Shown here: positions 44,772-54,486 of the stretch, piece after piece
Numbering within the stretch: position 1 is the first letter of the stretch
Layout of the letters: the number at the start of each line of letters is the position of its first letter
From: Blastocatellia bacterium
GTDB lineage: Bacteria; Acidobacteriota; Blastocatellia; UBA7656; JADIYM01
NCBI GenBank assembly: GCA_016705245.1
Contig: JADIYM010000008.1
Coordinates: 248,001-312,000, forward strand
Direction of reading: 5' to 3'
DNA: 64,000 bases
Notes under the pieces: model-generated
Told to the model about the DNA's origin: nothing
Seen by the model: only the letters and a program-made list of their open reading frames with translations
Databases searched by the model: none
Made by a program: the position numbers and the translations under genes

Positions 44772-47669
44772 TCAGTCGCTTGCCACCTGCAGCCGCCGGT
44801 AACGCGACGGAATCTTGATCGTGAAGGTCGTGCCGCGCCCAGGCTGGCTGTCGACAAAAATTCGGCCCGCGTGCTCCTGCACGATGCCGTACGAGACTGC
44901 GAGTCCGAGTCCCGTACCCTGACCAACACTCTTCGTCGTGAAGAACGGGTCGTAGATTTTCGTGATGTTTTCGGCCGCGATCCCGATTCCCGTGTCGCGA
45001 ATGCGTACCACGAGCATATGGTCCGCCGTCTCGGTCTCGAGCTCGAGGGTTCCCCCGCCAGCCATGGCATCACGAGCATTCAGGATCAGATTCATGAAGA
45101 CCTGCTGCAGCTTGCCGGCATTGCCGTAGGCCTCGGGCAGTTCCTCGGCGAACTCTCGCACGACGAGCACGTTGCTCTTGTGAAGCTGGATCTCGAGGAG
45201 CTGAAGCGTGTCCTCGAGCACCCGGTTCAGATCGAGCGCGGCGAAGTCCGCTCCGCTTGTCCGCGAGAAATTCAGCAGGTTGTTCACGATGCCGCTTGCG
45301 CGTTCGGTCTGCGCAAGCACCTTCTCGAGAAGCCGCGACTTCGGGTCCGCCGTCGGAATCTGGCCGAGCAGCATCTGGGTGTACGACGAGATGCCGGCGA
45401 GTGGCGTGTTCACCTCGTGCGCCACGCCCGCCGCCAGCAGTCCGATGGAGCTGAGCTTGTCAGACTGCTGAAGCTGATCCTCGAGCTTGAGCCGGTCGGT
45501 CACGTCCTCGACGACGACCAGGGTTCCGGCGAGGGTGTGGGCCGTGTCCTCGAACGGTGCGAGCGAGAGGTTGATGACGATCGGGCGATCGTCACGCCGC
45601 ACGGTATGGAACTTGTAGAGATGCCGGACGTCGCCGACGACCCAGGCCTGCGTCCCCGTGACGGCTCGCAGCGTCGTGATCATCTCCTCATTGAAGATCG
45701 AGAGAGCGGTAGCGCCCAGCGCCTCCTGGCGGCCGATTCCGAGCATTTCTTCGAGCGCGCTGTTCCAGGTCGTGATGATGCCCGCGCTGTCGATGACGAG
45801 AATGCCGACGTTCACGCTCTCGATGATCGACGCCGAGAACTGCTGGAGGTGAGCGAGGGCTTCGGCCTTCTCCCGTTCGGACTGGAGCAGGAGACTGTTG
45901 TCGATGGCGACCGCGACGTAGCCGGAGAGTGCGCGCAGGATCTCAATGTCTTCGCTCGTGAGCAGGGAACCGTCAGACGTCTGTCTACCGATGCCGATGA
46001 CGGCTACGAGACGGTCGCGGACGACACACGGGACAAGGTAGTGCACGCCGGCCCATTCAGCCCCCGTGTCGGATTCCTCCGTGAGCGCGTAACCGCGGAC
46101 CATGGCATTCGCCCGCACCCATCGCACGAAATCCTCCGGAACCTTCACGTCACGATCGATTCCATCCGCGAGCAGCAGATCGAAGCGGCCGGCTTCGTGA
46201 CCGTTCTCGACGAAGATCGCGAGTTGGTCGGCCGAGAGCATTCGCCGCAGTCGCGCTGCCAGGGACGCGAGCAGAGCATCGAGCTCCGACGTGGACGCGA
46301 GGGCGCGACCGAACTCACCGAGGCCCTTTCGCAGCGTGTAACGCTCGCCGTAGAACATCCGGTCCGCGGTCTGCTGCAACCAGGTCTTGACCGGAGCGAA
46401 GAGGATCGTGATGAGCAGCATCACGGCGACGGTCACCGCGCGTACGACCCACGTTGATGCGGTCGGATTGATCTCCTTGACGACGTCGCCGACAGTAAGC
46501 AGCAGCAGCAGGTACAGCGCCGCGACAGTCGCCGTTGCAAGTACGTGGACGAAGCTTCGCCGGACGATGACGTCGACGTCCATCATCCGGTAGCGGACGA
46601 TGGAATAGCCGAAACTCAACGGAACGAGGATCAGCGGACCGAGTCCCAGTACTTCGGACAGTGCCGAGATCGGATTCCCGAGCATGTACGGGATGGCGTA
46701 GAAAATCGCGAACGACCCGGCGGCGACCGCAACGCCCCACATTATCCATCTAAGCTGCAGTCGGAGTGCCGGAGTCCGCGCCCGAACATACGAATTGAAG
46801 AGCAGTGCATCGGCCACCACGACGCCAAGCGCAAACTGCCCGATTCCGAGCACGTCGAGCGCGCCGCGGCCGGCCGCGAGAAAGTCGCCAAGCGCATTCT
46901 GTCCGACGAGCAGCGTCACCTCGCCCAGGGACAGCAAAACCGCGGGAACGTAGAGAAGCGACGTGCTGAGCCATCGGACCGACAACCACTCTGGCTTGCT
47001 CGGAAATACCGCGCAGAAATGGACGAAGAGGGGCGCCGCAAGGAGGAACGCGACGTGGTCGACGATAAGCACAGTGCGGTCGAACAGCTCCCATTCACCG
47101 TTGCTGCCGATCGTGAGTGCCGGACGAAGCACGTAGAAGAGGAATGCCGTCAGGCAGATCCAATAGAAATGAAAGCTGTAAGGTGCGCGGCCCTGCCGGA
47201 GAAACACGAAAACGCCGATGATCAGGTAGACGATGGCGATGAGCCCGAAATAGAGAGTCTCGGCGCGACGAAGCGGCGCCGGCTCGATCTGCTTCACATC
47301 GCCTTCCCAAAGGCCCTGCGAGACGCCGAGCGAATTGAACCGCTCTACCTGGTAAACGAGATTGCCGTTGATCCCGACGTTGTCCAGGTAATAGGCGACG
47401 TCATCCGAGCGCTCAATGAGTTCCCATGCGCCGTCGTGATAGATGTACCGAAGGATATGCCCGCCGCGGATTCCGGCATTGAAGGCTGGGCTCTCGACCC
47501 GGACGTCGTGCGCCGTGACGCCGTCTTTGGTATCGATCCAGACGACGCCGTCGTCCGGCATCGGCGGAGCCAGCACGCGTTCGCGCATGTTCATGGCAGC
47601 GAACACCACGGCGCCAATCGTCAGCGCGACCACGAGAAACGCCTTTGCTGCGGCTCCGGTGATCTTCAT
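44772..47669 (-). CDS. PDZ-7TM-GAF-PAS sensor histidine kinase
   Basis: 965 residues from ATG 47669. After a first membrane helix, residues about 35-110 form a PDZ-like domain (GVTAHDVRVESPAFNAGIRGGHILRYIYHDG) facing the periplasm. A block of about seven helices follows (LYFGLIAIVYLIIGVFVFL... MMDVDVIVRRSFVHVLA). Then GAF (LDALLASLAARLRRMLSADQLAIFVENG), PAS (SIIESVNVGILVIDSAGIITTWN), HisKA with phospho-His in AAGVAHEVNTPLAGISSY, and HATPase with DTGIGIAAENI and GTGLGLAVSYGI. Followed by the NtrC-type regulator after 85 bases. Signals probably come through the PDZ domain, known to bind peptides or misfolded protein ends. Confidence 0.9.
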   Translation of the reverse strand: MKITGAAAKAFLVVALTIGAVVFAAMNMRERVLAPPMPDDGVVWIDTKDGVTAHDVRVESPAFNAGIRGGHILRYIYHDGAWELIERSDDVAYYLDNVGINGNLVYQVERFNSLGVSQGLWEGDVKQIEPAPLRRAETLYFGLIAIVYLIIGVFVFLRQGRAPYSFHFYWICLTAFLFYVLRPALTIGSNGEWELFDRTVLIVDHVAFLLAAPLFVHFCAVFPSKPEWLSVRWLSTSLLYVPAVLLSLGEVTLLVGQNALGDFLAAGRGALDVLGIGQFALGVVVADALLFNSYVRARTPALRLQLRWIMWGVAVAAGSFAIFYAIPYMLGNPISALSEVLGLGPLILVPLSFGYSIVRYRMMDVDVIVRRSFVHVLATATVAALYLLLLLTVGDVVKEINPTASTWVVRAVTVAVMLLITILFAPVKTWLQQTADRMFYGERYTLRKGLGEFGRALASTSELDALLASLAARLRRMLSADQLAIFVENGHEAGRFDLLLADGIDRDVKVPEDFVRWVRANAMVRGYALTEESDTGAEWAGVHYLVPCVVRDRLVAVIGIGRQTSDGSLLTSEDIEILRALSGYVAVAIDNSLLLQSEREKAEALAHLQQFSASIIESVNVGILVIDSAGIITTWNSALEEMLGIGRQEALGATALSIFNEEMITTLRAVTGTQAWVVGDVRHLYKFHTVRRDDRPIVINLSLAPFEDTAHTLAGTLVVVEDVTDRLKLEDQLQQSDKLSSIGLLAAGVAHEVNTPLAGISSYTQMLLGQIPTADPKSRLLEKVLAQTERASGIVNNLLNFSRTSGADFAALDLNRVLEDTLQLLEIQLHKSNVLVVREFAEELPEAYGNAGKLQQVFMNLILNARDAMAGGGTLELETETADHMLVVRIRDTGIGIAAENITKIYDPFFTTKSVGQGTGLGLAVSYGIVQEHAGRIFVDSQPGRGTTFTIKIPSRYRRLQVASD

Positions 47670-47958
47670 CCGTCGTTCGCCTGCTCCTGAATGTCGATGC
47701 CTACTCCAGACGGTGTCGCCCGAATTTTCCGGTGCAACTCGTATTCCAACGTAAGTGCACTTGGAGAGTTCGCGTAACTCGTTGCAACTGAAGGAACATG
47801 TCGGCGAGCAAGCAGCGCGCAATTCCGAAACTTCGGAATTCGTCCGAGAAAATGGATCTCGAACTCCGCAGGCTCGCAAGTGCTTTCAGCTGAAGGGCTA
47901 GTCGGAGGCAGGCCTGAGTCGGAAGGGCAGAGAAGGGCGAGCAGGCACTGGCCTTCGC
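47670..47958. other. Intergenic region upstream of the sensor kinase
   Basis: No gene. It contains two palindromes: AATTCCGAA-AC-TTCGGAATT at 47821-47840 and AAGTGCACTT at 47753-47762. Either may be an operator for the kinase gene on the minus strand. No T-tract supports a terminator. Confidence 0.45.
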
Positions 47959-49644
47959 CTAGAATCGGAACGTGACCCCGGCACGGATCAGTCGGCCATA
48001 ATCCACCAGGAGGATCTCGCCGTCGTCGGAGCCGGTGCTCGAAGCAAACGCATTCCGAACATCGACCATAGCTTCCCATCGTCCGGGTATGAAATCCGGC
48101 ATCGGGAGCTGCTGGGTAAGAAAGAAACTGGCCGCCGGCTCGGAAGCCCCCAACCGTCCGGCAAAGGGGTCGATTGCGAACACCACCGTGTCGGGGCTGT
48201 AACGATACACGGCCGCGATACGAGTGCCGGTTCCAAACTCGGCCTCGAGGCGGCCCGCAATCATCTGGAAAGTTGCTGACTGGAACATCTCGGCCGGATT
48301 CGCCAGGCCGGCAGACTCAACACTGAGCCCGGTTCCCGCCGAGTATCCGATCGTGCCCGAGACCGAGCTCGAGAACCGTCGTGAGTAGAGAACCCGAACG
48401 CCCGACGATCGTCCATCGAGCGACCCCGTGCGAAACTCGTGATCGGCCGATCCAGCGGGCACGGCAAGAAAACCGATTCCGCGACCTGACGCCGAGTCGA
48501 AGAACGCCATCACTTCAAAATTCGAGCGTTCGTCGATGAGATGTCCGACTCCAAACTCGACCCGCCGGCTGCGGTCCGGCGTCGCCGACGCGATGTCCTC
48601 GGCGCTGACGTTCGGGATATCCGGCGCCTCGAAAGTGACTTCGCCGGTTTCGAGATCGAAATGCGCAGAGTCGTCGAGCATGTCCGCCGGCGTTAACCGG
48701 GCGAAAATCTGCGTGCGCTGCGAAGGCGAGAGCTCGATTCCGAAGCGAGGAACGATCGCCGAGGCGTGCGCTGCTCCGGCAAACTTCGAAACGCTCAACC
48801 CGTAGACGATCACGATCGGATCGATAATCCGCCAACGGTCAACGGCCTGCAGGGTGTACTGATCGAGTCTGGAGGCTGGTTCGCGTCCGCCGCTCGGCAG
48901 CCGGAGTCGACCGTATGCGGCCGTCACCTCGAGCTCATGGTCGTCGCCGACCGCCTTTGCAATCCGCGCTTCGAGTCGTCGCGGGGCGTTCACCCCCACG
49001 CCGACCTGCCCGGCCACCATCAGATCCGCACCCGAGACCTCCCGAGCGACAGCAAAGTTAGTAGCGACGTAACCGTCGTCGAGTCCATCGTGACCCGACA
49101 CGGCAACGGCCTGAACAACCCCGTGCACCGAGTTATCGCGATCCGTCAGCGCAAGTGCCTCGACATCCTGACGATCGAGTTCGTCCTGAGCGACCGCATC
49201 GAGCTCGTCGAGATGGAAGACGTGGCCCCTGGAACTCCGGACGACGTTTCGATATGGGTCAGAGCGTTCAGAACGGCGACGGTCCGCAAGCGTGTTGGCG
49301 CGGCGAAGCGAGATCACATCAAGGACGGTTTCCTGATTTGCGGCAACGCGCGCCCGTGCCGAAAACGACGCAAAGCCCGCAGCGACGGCACGAAGCACGT
49401 AGCGCCCCGGTGCGACCTGTGTTGCAAACGCGCCTGCTGCATCAGTCGACGTGCTTCGGACCGGACGGGTCGTCTTGACGTTCGGATCGAAGATGGCGAC
49501 CGACGCGCCGACGAGCGGGGCACCAAACTGGTCTCGAACCACGCCACGCAGGACGCCAAGGCTCGATGCCTGGACCGGGGCGACCGCAATGCATGCGAAA
49601 ACGAGCACTACACCGAATGCCGCGAATTTCGCTCCACGCTTCAT
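47959..49644 (-). CDS. Outer-membrane barrel-like protein with N-terminal carboxypeptidase-regulatory domain
   Basis: 561 residues from ATG 49644 (MKRGAKFAAFGVVLVFACIAVAPVQASS), with GAGGACG upstream and a signal peptide. Residues about 30-110 form a CarboxypepD_reg-type domain (LRGVVRDQFGAPLVGASVAIFDPN...GRYVLRAVAAGFASFS). The remainder has alternating strands and ends in aromatic GVTFRF, which suits an outer-membrane beta-barrel. No plug domain is evident, unlike classic TonB receptors. Such proteins are abundant in Acidobacteriota and usually take up or bind polymers; the substrate is unknown. Confidence 0.75.
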   Translation of the reverse strand: MKRGAKFAAFGVVLVFACIAVAPVQASSLGVLRGVVRDQFGAPLVGASVAIFDPNVKTTRPVRSTSTDAAGAFATQVAPGRYVLRAVAAGFASFSARARVAANQETVLDVISLRRANTLADRRRSERSDPYRNVVRSSRGHVFHLDELDAVAQDELDRQDVEALALTDRDNSVHGVVQAVAVSGHDGLDDGYVATNFAVAREVSGADLMVAGQVGVGVNAPRRLEARIAKAVGDDHELEVTAAYGRLRLPSGGREPASRLDQYTLQAVDRWRIIDPIVIVYGLSVSKFAGAAHASAIVPRFGIELSPSQRTQIFARLTPADMLDDSAHFDLETGEVTFEAPDIPNVSAEDIASATPDRSRRVEFGVGHLIDERSNFEVMAFFDSASGRGIGFLAVPAGSADHEFRTGSLDGRSSGVRVLYSRRFSSSVSGTIGYSAGTGLSVESAGLANPAEMFQSATFQMIAGRLEAEFGTGTRIAAVYRYSPDTVVFAIDPFAGRLGASEPAASFFLTQQLPMPDFIPGRWEAMVDVRNAFASSTGSDDGEILLVDYGRLIRAGVTFRF

Positions 49645-49688
49645 CTTCACGTCCTCAAGCGGGGGTAACAGAGGAAGACCGAACTTGG

Positions 49689-49716
49689 ATCTTAGCACGG
49701 AGATCCAATCTGTCAA
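49689..49716 (-). promoter_or_regulatory. Candidate sigma70 promoter of the barrel-like protein gene
   Basis: On the minus strand TTGACA (49716-49711), 16-base spacer, TAAGAT (49694-49689). Perfect -35 and 4/6 -10; about 45 bases before the ATG. Confidence 0.5.
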
Positions 49717-49818
49717 CGCGGGCAATCGCCGTGCTGACGGGCAAAACGCACTGGAACTCACGGTCTTGCACGTGGGATGCCTGAGGCGACCGGGTCGGGT
49801 TGCCCGGGCCTCGCGGGC

Positions 49819-50370
49819 TTAGATCCGCTCGTAGAACGCGAGGGTCGAGTTTCCGTGCCGGACGTCACGATAATGACGCAGCGATCCGGCCTCTGCCGGC
49901 AGCCGATCGCGGGTCCATCGCTCGACGATTACGACACCGTCGGCCGCGACCAGCTCGCTGAGTCCCAGGAGTTGAAGAATCGTCGGGTACAGGTCGGCAT
50001 CGTAAGGCGGATCTACGTACACGACGTCGAATTGCTCTCCCCGGCCAATGAGTGCCTTGAGCGCTGCAACTGCTTCCTTTGGGATTATGCGCGACTGGCT
50101 GGCGACGCCGCAGTGTTCGATGTTCGCTTCGAGATGCTCGAGTGCCCGTCGCGAATGCTCGACGAACACGGCCTTTTCCGCGCCGCGCGAGAGTGCCTCG
50201 AGCCCGACCGCTCCGGATCCGGCGCACACGTCAAGAAAGGCTGCGCCGCCGATCCTTGACGAAAGGATGTTGAAAAGCGCCTCTCGGACCCTGTCCGACG
50301 TAGGCCGGGTCGCCCGGCCTTCAGGTGCCCGGAGTCGTCGGCCGCGAAGCTGTCCCGAAATGATTCGCAC
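49819..50370 (-). CDS. rsmD: 16S rRNA (guanine966-N2)-methyltransferase RsmD
   Basis: 183 residues from GTG 50370 (VRIISGQLRGRRLRAPEG). Signature order: ISGQLRGRRL, RPTSDRVREALFNIL, AdoMet loop FLDVCAGSGAVGLEALSRGA, catalytic DPPY in VVYVDPPYDADLYP. RsmD methylates G966 of 16S rRNA. Its usual neighbour coaD is not present. Standard length. Confidence 0.93.
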   Translation of the reverse strand: MRIISGQLRGRRLRAPEGRATRPTSDRVREALFNILSSRIGGAAFLDVCAGSGAVGLEALSRGAEKAVFVEHSRRALEHLEANIEHCGVASQSRIIPKEAVAALKALIGRGEQFDVVYVDPPYDADLYPTILQLLGLSELVAADGVVIVERWTRDRLPAEAGSLRHYRDVRHGNSTLAFYERI

Positions 50371-50440
50371 GGCTTCGAGTCTACGGGCCCGATGCAGATG
50401 GCGCCAGCGACCGCTCTGCAAGCGCGTCGGTTCACTGTCA

Positions 50441-50533
50441 CTGCGCCTCCGCGCGATCTCTGCGACTCCGCGAGATACCCGACCTAACGCAAGCGTTTCC
50501 CGCAGCGACGCAGAGGTCTCGCAGAGGCGCAGG
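50441..50533. repeat. Palindromic repeat copy 6
   Basis: Left arm CTGCGCCTCCGCGCGATCTC from 50441, right arm to 50533 ending GTCTCGCAGAGGCGCAG. Built of TCTGCG/CGCAGA units with several substitutions (CTCCGCG). Lies between rsmD and the VWFA gene. Confidence 0.65.
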
Positions 50534-50546
50534 GGAGGCCCAGCGG

Positions 50547-52766
50547 CTATTCGACAGTAAACGGCGTCACGGCCTGCGCGACGGGCTGTTTCGATCCAAC
50601 GGGAACGATATAGAGCACGGCGCGGTAGTTTCCCGGCTTGAACCCGTCGAGCGGAATGTCGGGAGCGGCCGTGGCCATTCCAGACGCATCTGTCGGCCCA
50701 AGCGGCGACGGGGGCGTCCCGACCGCCACTTCCTCTCCGCTCATGAAGTGCAGGATCATTTCGTACGGGGTGTTCGGAGCGCCGCGGAACTGAAAGTACA
50801 CGATCATCCGATCACCGCGTGACTTTGCGAATCGACCCGTCGGGTTTGGCACGATCCGGATCTTGCCGCCCATCACGAGCGGATCCTCAGCGACCAGGGT
50901 GCGCTCCGACTCGGGAACCGTGACGGCCGCCGATCCGAGCACGAGACTGCTAAGCGCCGGGTTCCCGTCTGACGGCAGGGGTGGCAGCGTGATCTTGCGC
51001 TCCATTACCGTTCCCCGGTGCGAGTTGGGATCGTAGACGCCAAGCTGGAGCGTGTAGGAGCCCGGGGGCAGCACGAGCGACTGCGGGAACGGCGGAACAG
51101 GAGACGACATCGCCTTGAACTCCGGGATTCGGTCGTTTGCGGCCCGGAACACAGTCGTGCGGCTCAGTTTGGCGACGACAGTCTGTCTCGCATCGCGGAC
51201 GAGCACCACGGCATTCACTTCAAAGTCCGTGGCGTTTGGATTTCCGCCCTTCAGGTTCGGATTCTTCGATTTGGTATCGCGCGGAATCGCGCCGAGGGCC
51301 GACCCGTCGACGCTCAGTGCGACTGGGACACGCCAGCCATACGGCGACGCGAAGCGTTCGGTCTTGAACGAGACCTTCAGGTCCGACAGCCGCGACTGCG
51401 GGTCCGACTTTGCCAGCATGGCGAGTACCGGTTGCTCGAACGGCAGGAGAAGCGTCGAATTGGCGCCCGGAACCGCGAAGTAGCCCTTCCGTGATCGCAC
51501 CTCGACATCCCGCCGAAGGACCTTCACCGTGATCGACCGGAACGAGCCGTCGAGCGCGACGTTCGTCGGCTCGTAACTCATGGCGTAGTAGGTGCGCAGG
51601 TCGTTCGCGATGGCGAGGAATCCCTTGCCGAGATCGTTCGTGTTCCGGACGAGAACCCCGCCCGTGTCTTTGGCAATGCGTGCCAGGCCTTCGTCGTTGT
51701 CGGTAAGGTTGGACTCGAGGATGCGGTCCATTCCGCTGCGGCCCTCGCTCACGGCCATGCGGTCGTCGGACTCGAGAATCGGCCGCACGTTCCGGAGTTG
51801 TTCGTTGTTCGTCCGGGCCACGCGCGCGTCGAGTCCCCGCACGCCGACCGTGTTGATCGTCAGGTTCGACCGGTTCGCGGCGCTCACCATCGCGTCGAAT
51901 GCCGAGTCAACGTCGTTGTTCAGAACGAGGCCGGCGGAGTAGAGCACCATCGACTTGCGGCCAGGCACTTCGCTGTAGGCCTGGGCGATGGCCACAACAC
52001 TGTTGATGATCGAGAGAGCCTGAATCTGATCGCGCAGCGCCGAAAAGTACGACTCGATTCCCGCCGCGTTGGAGCTGAGCAGCGTCTCGAGGTTGACCGC
52101 GGCCTGCGCGTCGCCGGCGTCGCCCGACAGAGTGAGGTCACCGCCACCGACGGCAATCATCTGGGTGAGCCGGCCAAGGTCGGCTCGGCTACCGTTCGTG
52201 ACTGCTTCCTGCAGGAGGATTGTGGAGCCCGCCGTCGCGATCTTCATCGCGTTGACGAGTTTGGGCTTGTTGTTCGTGAAGTTCTGGATCATCACGGGCT
52301 GAGATGTGTTGATGAAAACAGCCACGAGATCGTTGATGGCGAGCTTCTCGTTGATGAACTTCTCGGTCGCGGTGAAGACCTGCTTCAGCTCGGCCTGCTC
52401 GACCGATGTTCGATCCACCATGATGATGATGAGGTTGACCTTTGCGGCGAGCGACGACCGGATCGCCTCGGGCGCCTCGGCCGACGTCGTTGCCGTCGAC
52501 GGCTGTCCATTTACCTCCTGCGGACCCTTGCGGACGAGACCGAACGACGTCACGGACTGCTTCGTCCCGTTCTCGAGGATCTCGATCTCGTCGCGCCTGA
52601 GATCGGTGACGGGTTGACCCTTCTTGTCGGTCACGATGACGTCGAGAAGCACTTCGCCGGCACTGAGCTGCACGTCGCTCTTGCCGTCCTGCACGGCGTG
52701 CACCGGGACGCCGACTGACAGGATGACAGCCGCAAGCACGGTCCTTCCGAGGGTTCGGACGTTCAT
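50547..52766 (-). CDS. VWFA-related acidobacterial domain protein
   Basis: 739 residues from ATG 52766, with GGAGAG upstream. Signal peptide (MNVRTLGRTVLAAVILSVGVPVHAV). Residues about 35-360 form the VWFA-related domain known from Acidobacteria (TIGR03436 type): DVIVTDKKGQPVTDLRRDEIEILENG, IIIMVDRTSVEQ, GRKSMVLYSAGLVLNNDVDSA, DTGGVLVRNTNDLGKGFLAIANDLRTYY. The C-terminal 370 residues are beta-rich. The domain is a strong phylum marker. The role is unknown; VWFA domains bind proteins. Confidence 0.88.
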   Translation of the reverse strand: MNVRTLGRTVLAAVILSVGVPVHAVQDGKSDVQLSAGEVLLDVIVTDKKGQPVTDLRRDEIEILENGTKQSVTSFGLVRKGPQEVNGQPSTATTSAEAPEAIRSSLAAKVNLIIIMVDRTSVEQAELKQVFTATEKFINEKLAINDLVAVFINTSQPVMIQNFTNNKPKLVNAMKIATAGSTILLQEAVTNGSRADLGRLTQMIAVGGGDLTLSGDAGDAQAAVNLETLLSSNAAGIESYFSALRDQIQALSIINSVVAIAQAYSEVPGRKSMVLYSAGLVLNNDVDSAFDAMVSAANRSNLTINTVGVRGLDARVARTNNEQLRNVRPILESDDRMAVSEGRSGMDRILESNLTDNDEGLARIAKDTGGVLVRNTNDLGKGFLAIANDLRTYYAMSYEPTNVALDGSFRSITVKVLRRDVEVRSRKGYFAVPGANSTLLLPFEQPVLAMLAKSDPQSRLSDLKVSFKTERFASPYGWRVPVALSVDGSALGAIPRDTKSKNPNLKGGNPNATDFEVNAVVLVRDARQTVVAKLSRTTVFRAANDRIPEFKAMSSPVPPFPQSLVLPPGSYTLQLGVYDPNSHRGTVMERKITLPPLPSDGNPALSSLVLGSAAVTVPESERTLVAEDPLVMGGKIRIVPNPTGRFAKSRGDRMIVYFQFRGAPNTPYEMILHFMSGEEVAVGTPPSPLGPTDASGMATAAPDIPLDGFKPGNYRAVLYIVPVGSKQPVAQAVTPFTVE

Positions 52767-52798
52767 TGGATCTCTCTCCGCCGGAATTTCAACCGGCA

Positions 52799-53506
52799 CT
52801 ACTTGGTGAGCTTCGTCGAGTAGAGAATCCCGTAGAGCGCATCCACGTGCGTCGGGAAGCCCTTGCCGGACGAGTGCACCATCAGGTTGATCAACTGCTT
52901 CTGGCCGTTGTAGCTCCGATAAGCCTGCCACTGGAGGCGTTGCACGTCGCTCGAGTCATCCGGTGACTTCTCGAGGAACTGGACACCGCGCACGCCGTCC
53001 AGGACGAGCCATCTCACCTCGGTGTATTTCCCGAGCTTCTGCTGGTCGAGGGCCGCCTGATGCATCGCGTTCAGGCTGACGTCGGTCGGAATCGAATCCG
53101 GCAGCACCGAGATCGACACGGTGATCCAGCCGGCATCCCACGTTCCAGGCGACTTGTACGAGAACATCTCGGGTGAAACGGACTGCTTGCTCCAGCCTTT
53201 CGGGAGCGTCCACGTTATTCCCTGGCCTTCCCAGGACGTCTCGGTACCGCCCGCGATGGCCGCCTGCTGCCCGGGAGTAGGTGACGGCGACTCGCCGGAG
53301 GCCGATGGCGCCGAGCTCGATCCAGAGCTGCCACCGGTCGGAGCCGACCCCGACATCGGAGTGTTATTGACCGCCGGAGGACCACCGCGGTAGGCGTAGT
53401 AGCCAAACCCGAAGAGCACGACGAGAAGGACGGCGGCGACAACGAAAAAGCCGCCTACAACGGCTGCGATGATGCAGCCCGTGGATTTCTTGGCAGAGGA
53501 TTCCAT
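52799..53506 (-). CDS. Membrane-anchored hypothetical protein
   Basis: 235 residues from ATG 53506, with AAAGGACG upstream. Starts MESSAKKSTGCIIAAVVGGF, one membrane helix (IIAAVVGGFFVVAAVLLVVL), then a Ser/Gly/Pro-rich linker and a C-terminal 130-residue domain (WEGQGITWTLPKGWSKQSVSPEMFSYKSPG, AGWITVSISVLP, RWLVLDGVRGVQFLEKS). Function not known. 33 bases upstream of the VWFA gene, same strand, so probably cotranscribed. Confidence 0.65.
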   Translation of the reverse strand: MESSAKKSTGCIIAAVVGGFFVVAAVLLVVLFGFGYYAYRGGPPAVNNTPMSGSAPTGGSSGSSSAPSASGESPSPTPGQQAAIAGGTETSWEGQGITWTLPKGWSKQSVSPEMFSYKSPGTWDAGWITVSISVLPDSIPTDVSLNAMHQAALDQQKLGKYTEVRWLVLDGVRGVQFLEKSPDDSSDVQRLQWQAYRSYNGQKQLINLMVHSSGKGFPTHVDALYGILYSTKLTK

Positions 53507-53561
53507 TCGTGAGTTCGTCCTTTGTTGAGGGATCGTCGACGCCGATGAAGCGAACCGATTC

Positions 53562-54440
53562 TCACGCCGATTGGCCGGTCTGTCCACCGTCGACGGCCGT
53601 CGCCCAGTTGACGATGGCCTCGACGAGTCCCGTGGTCGTAAACGTCGTTGCTTCAACGACGACCGAGAATCCGAGCCCTCTGGCGGTCGCGGAGGTGATT
53701 GGCCCGATACACGCCGCCTCGACGCCGGCAATGCGCGAGTCTCCGGCGAGGGATGCAAAGTGCGAAGCGGTAGACGAGCTCGTCAAGGTCACGAGGACCT
53801 CGTCGGGTGAGTCGACAACGCGCCGGACTGCCTCGGCGGCTTCGGCCGGTACGATGGTTCGATACGCCTCGACGACATCGACGCTCGCGCCGGCCTCGCG
53901 AAGGGAATCCGGGAGCACGTCGCGCGCGACTGCAGCCCGGGCGAGCAGTACGCGTGCGTCATCCATCGGACCGGCGGCGGAGAGCGCCTCAAGGAGCGAT
54001 TCGGCGACGTAGGACTCTGGCATGACGTCGACACGCAGTCCGCGCGCTCGAAGTGACTCGGCGGTCGCTGGGCCGATGCAGGCGAAGCGCGCGTTCCCGA
54101 AATCACGGACGTCGCGCCCCGAAGCGAGTAGTCGTTCGATGAGACGTTCGACCCCGTTCGCGCTCGTGAAGACAACCCAGTCGTAGCTGGAGAGTCGCGA
54201 CACAGCTGCGTCAAGATTGGAGGGATCGTCGGGAGGAGCGATCTCGATCGTGGGACACGATGCGACGGACGCGCCGAGGTTGCGCAGAGCGTTGACGAGC
54301 GAAGAGGCGTGTCGGGCGTCGCGTGTGACTGCGATCTTCCGGCCGAGGAGCGGAAAATCACGCTTCGTAGGCCAGTGTGACGCCGTCGTTACACCGAGTG
54401 CCGCGAGGCGCAGCAGGGGATTGGGATACGAATCCGCCAC
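53562..54440 (-). CDS. hemD: Uroporphyrinogen-III synthase
   Basis: About 292 residues. Conserved parts: LLGRKIAVTRDARHASSLVNALRNLG, VVFTSANGVERL, FACIGPATAESLRARGLRVDVMPE, VLLARAAVARDVLPDSLREAGASVDVVEAYRT, and ITSATARGLGFSVVVEATTFTTTGLVEAI. It closes the linear tetrapyrrole hydroxymethylbilane to uroporphyrinogen III. The start is uncertain: GTG 54440 lacks a ribosome site, and upstream the frame runs on through a G-tract and repeats; in many bacteria HemD is fused to a methyltransferase, which is not seen here. Confidence 0.75.
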   Translation of the reverse strand: MADSYPNPLLRLAALGVTTASHWPTKRDFPLLGRKIAVTRDARHASSLVNALRNLGASVASCPTIEIAPPDDPSNLDAAVSRLSSYDWVVFTSANGVERLIERLLASGRDVRDFGNARFACIGPATAESLRARGLRVDVMPESYVAESLLEALSAAGPMDDARVLLARAAVARDVLPDSLREAGASVDVVEAYRTIVPAEAAEAVRRVVDSPDEVLVTLTSSSTASHFASLAGDSRIAGVEAACIGPITSATARGLGFSVVVEATTFTTTGLVEAIVNWATAVDGGQTGQSA

Positions 54441-54486
54441 GACGGAACGATACTCGACGCATTCGGCGGAGGCTACCTGTGAGTGG

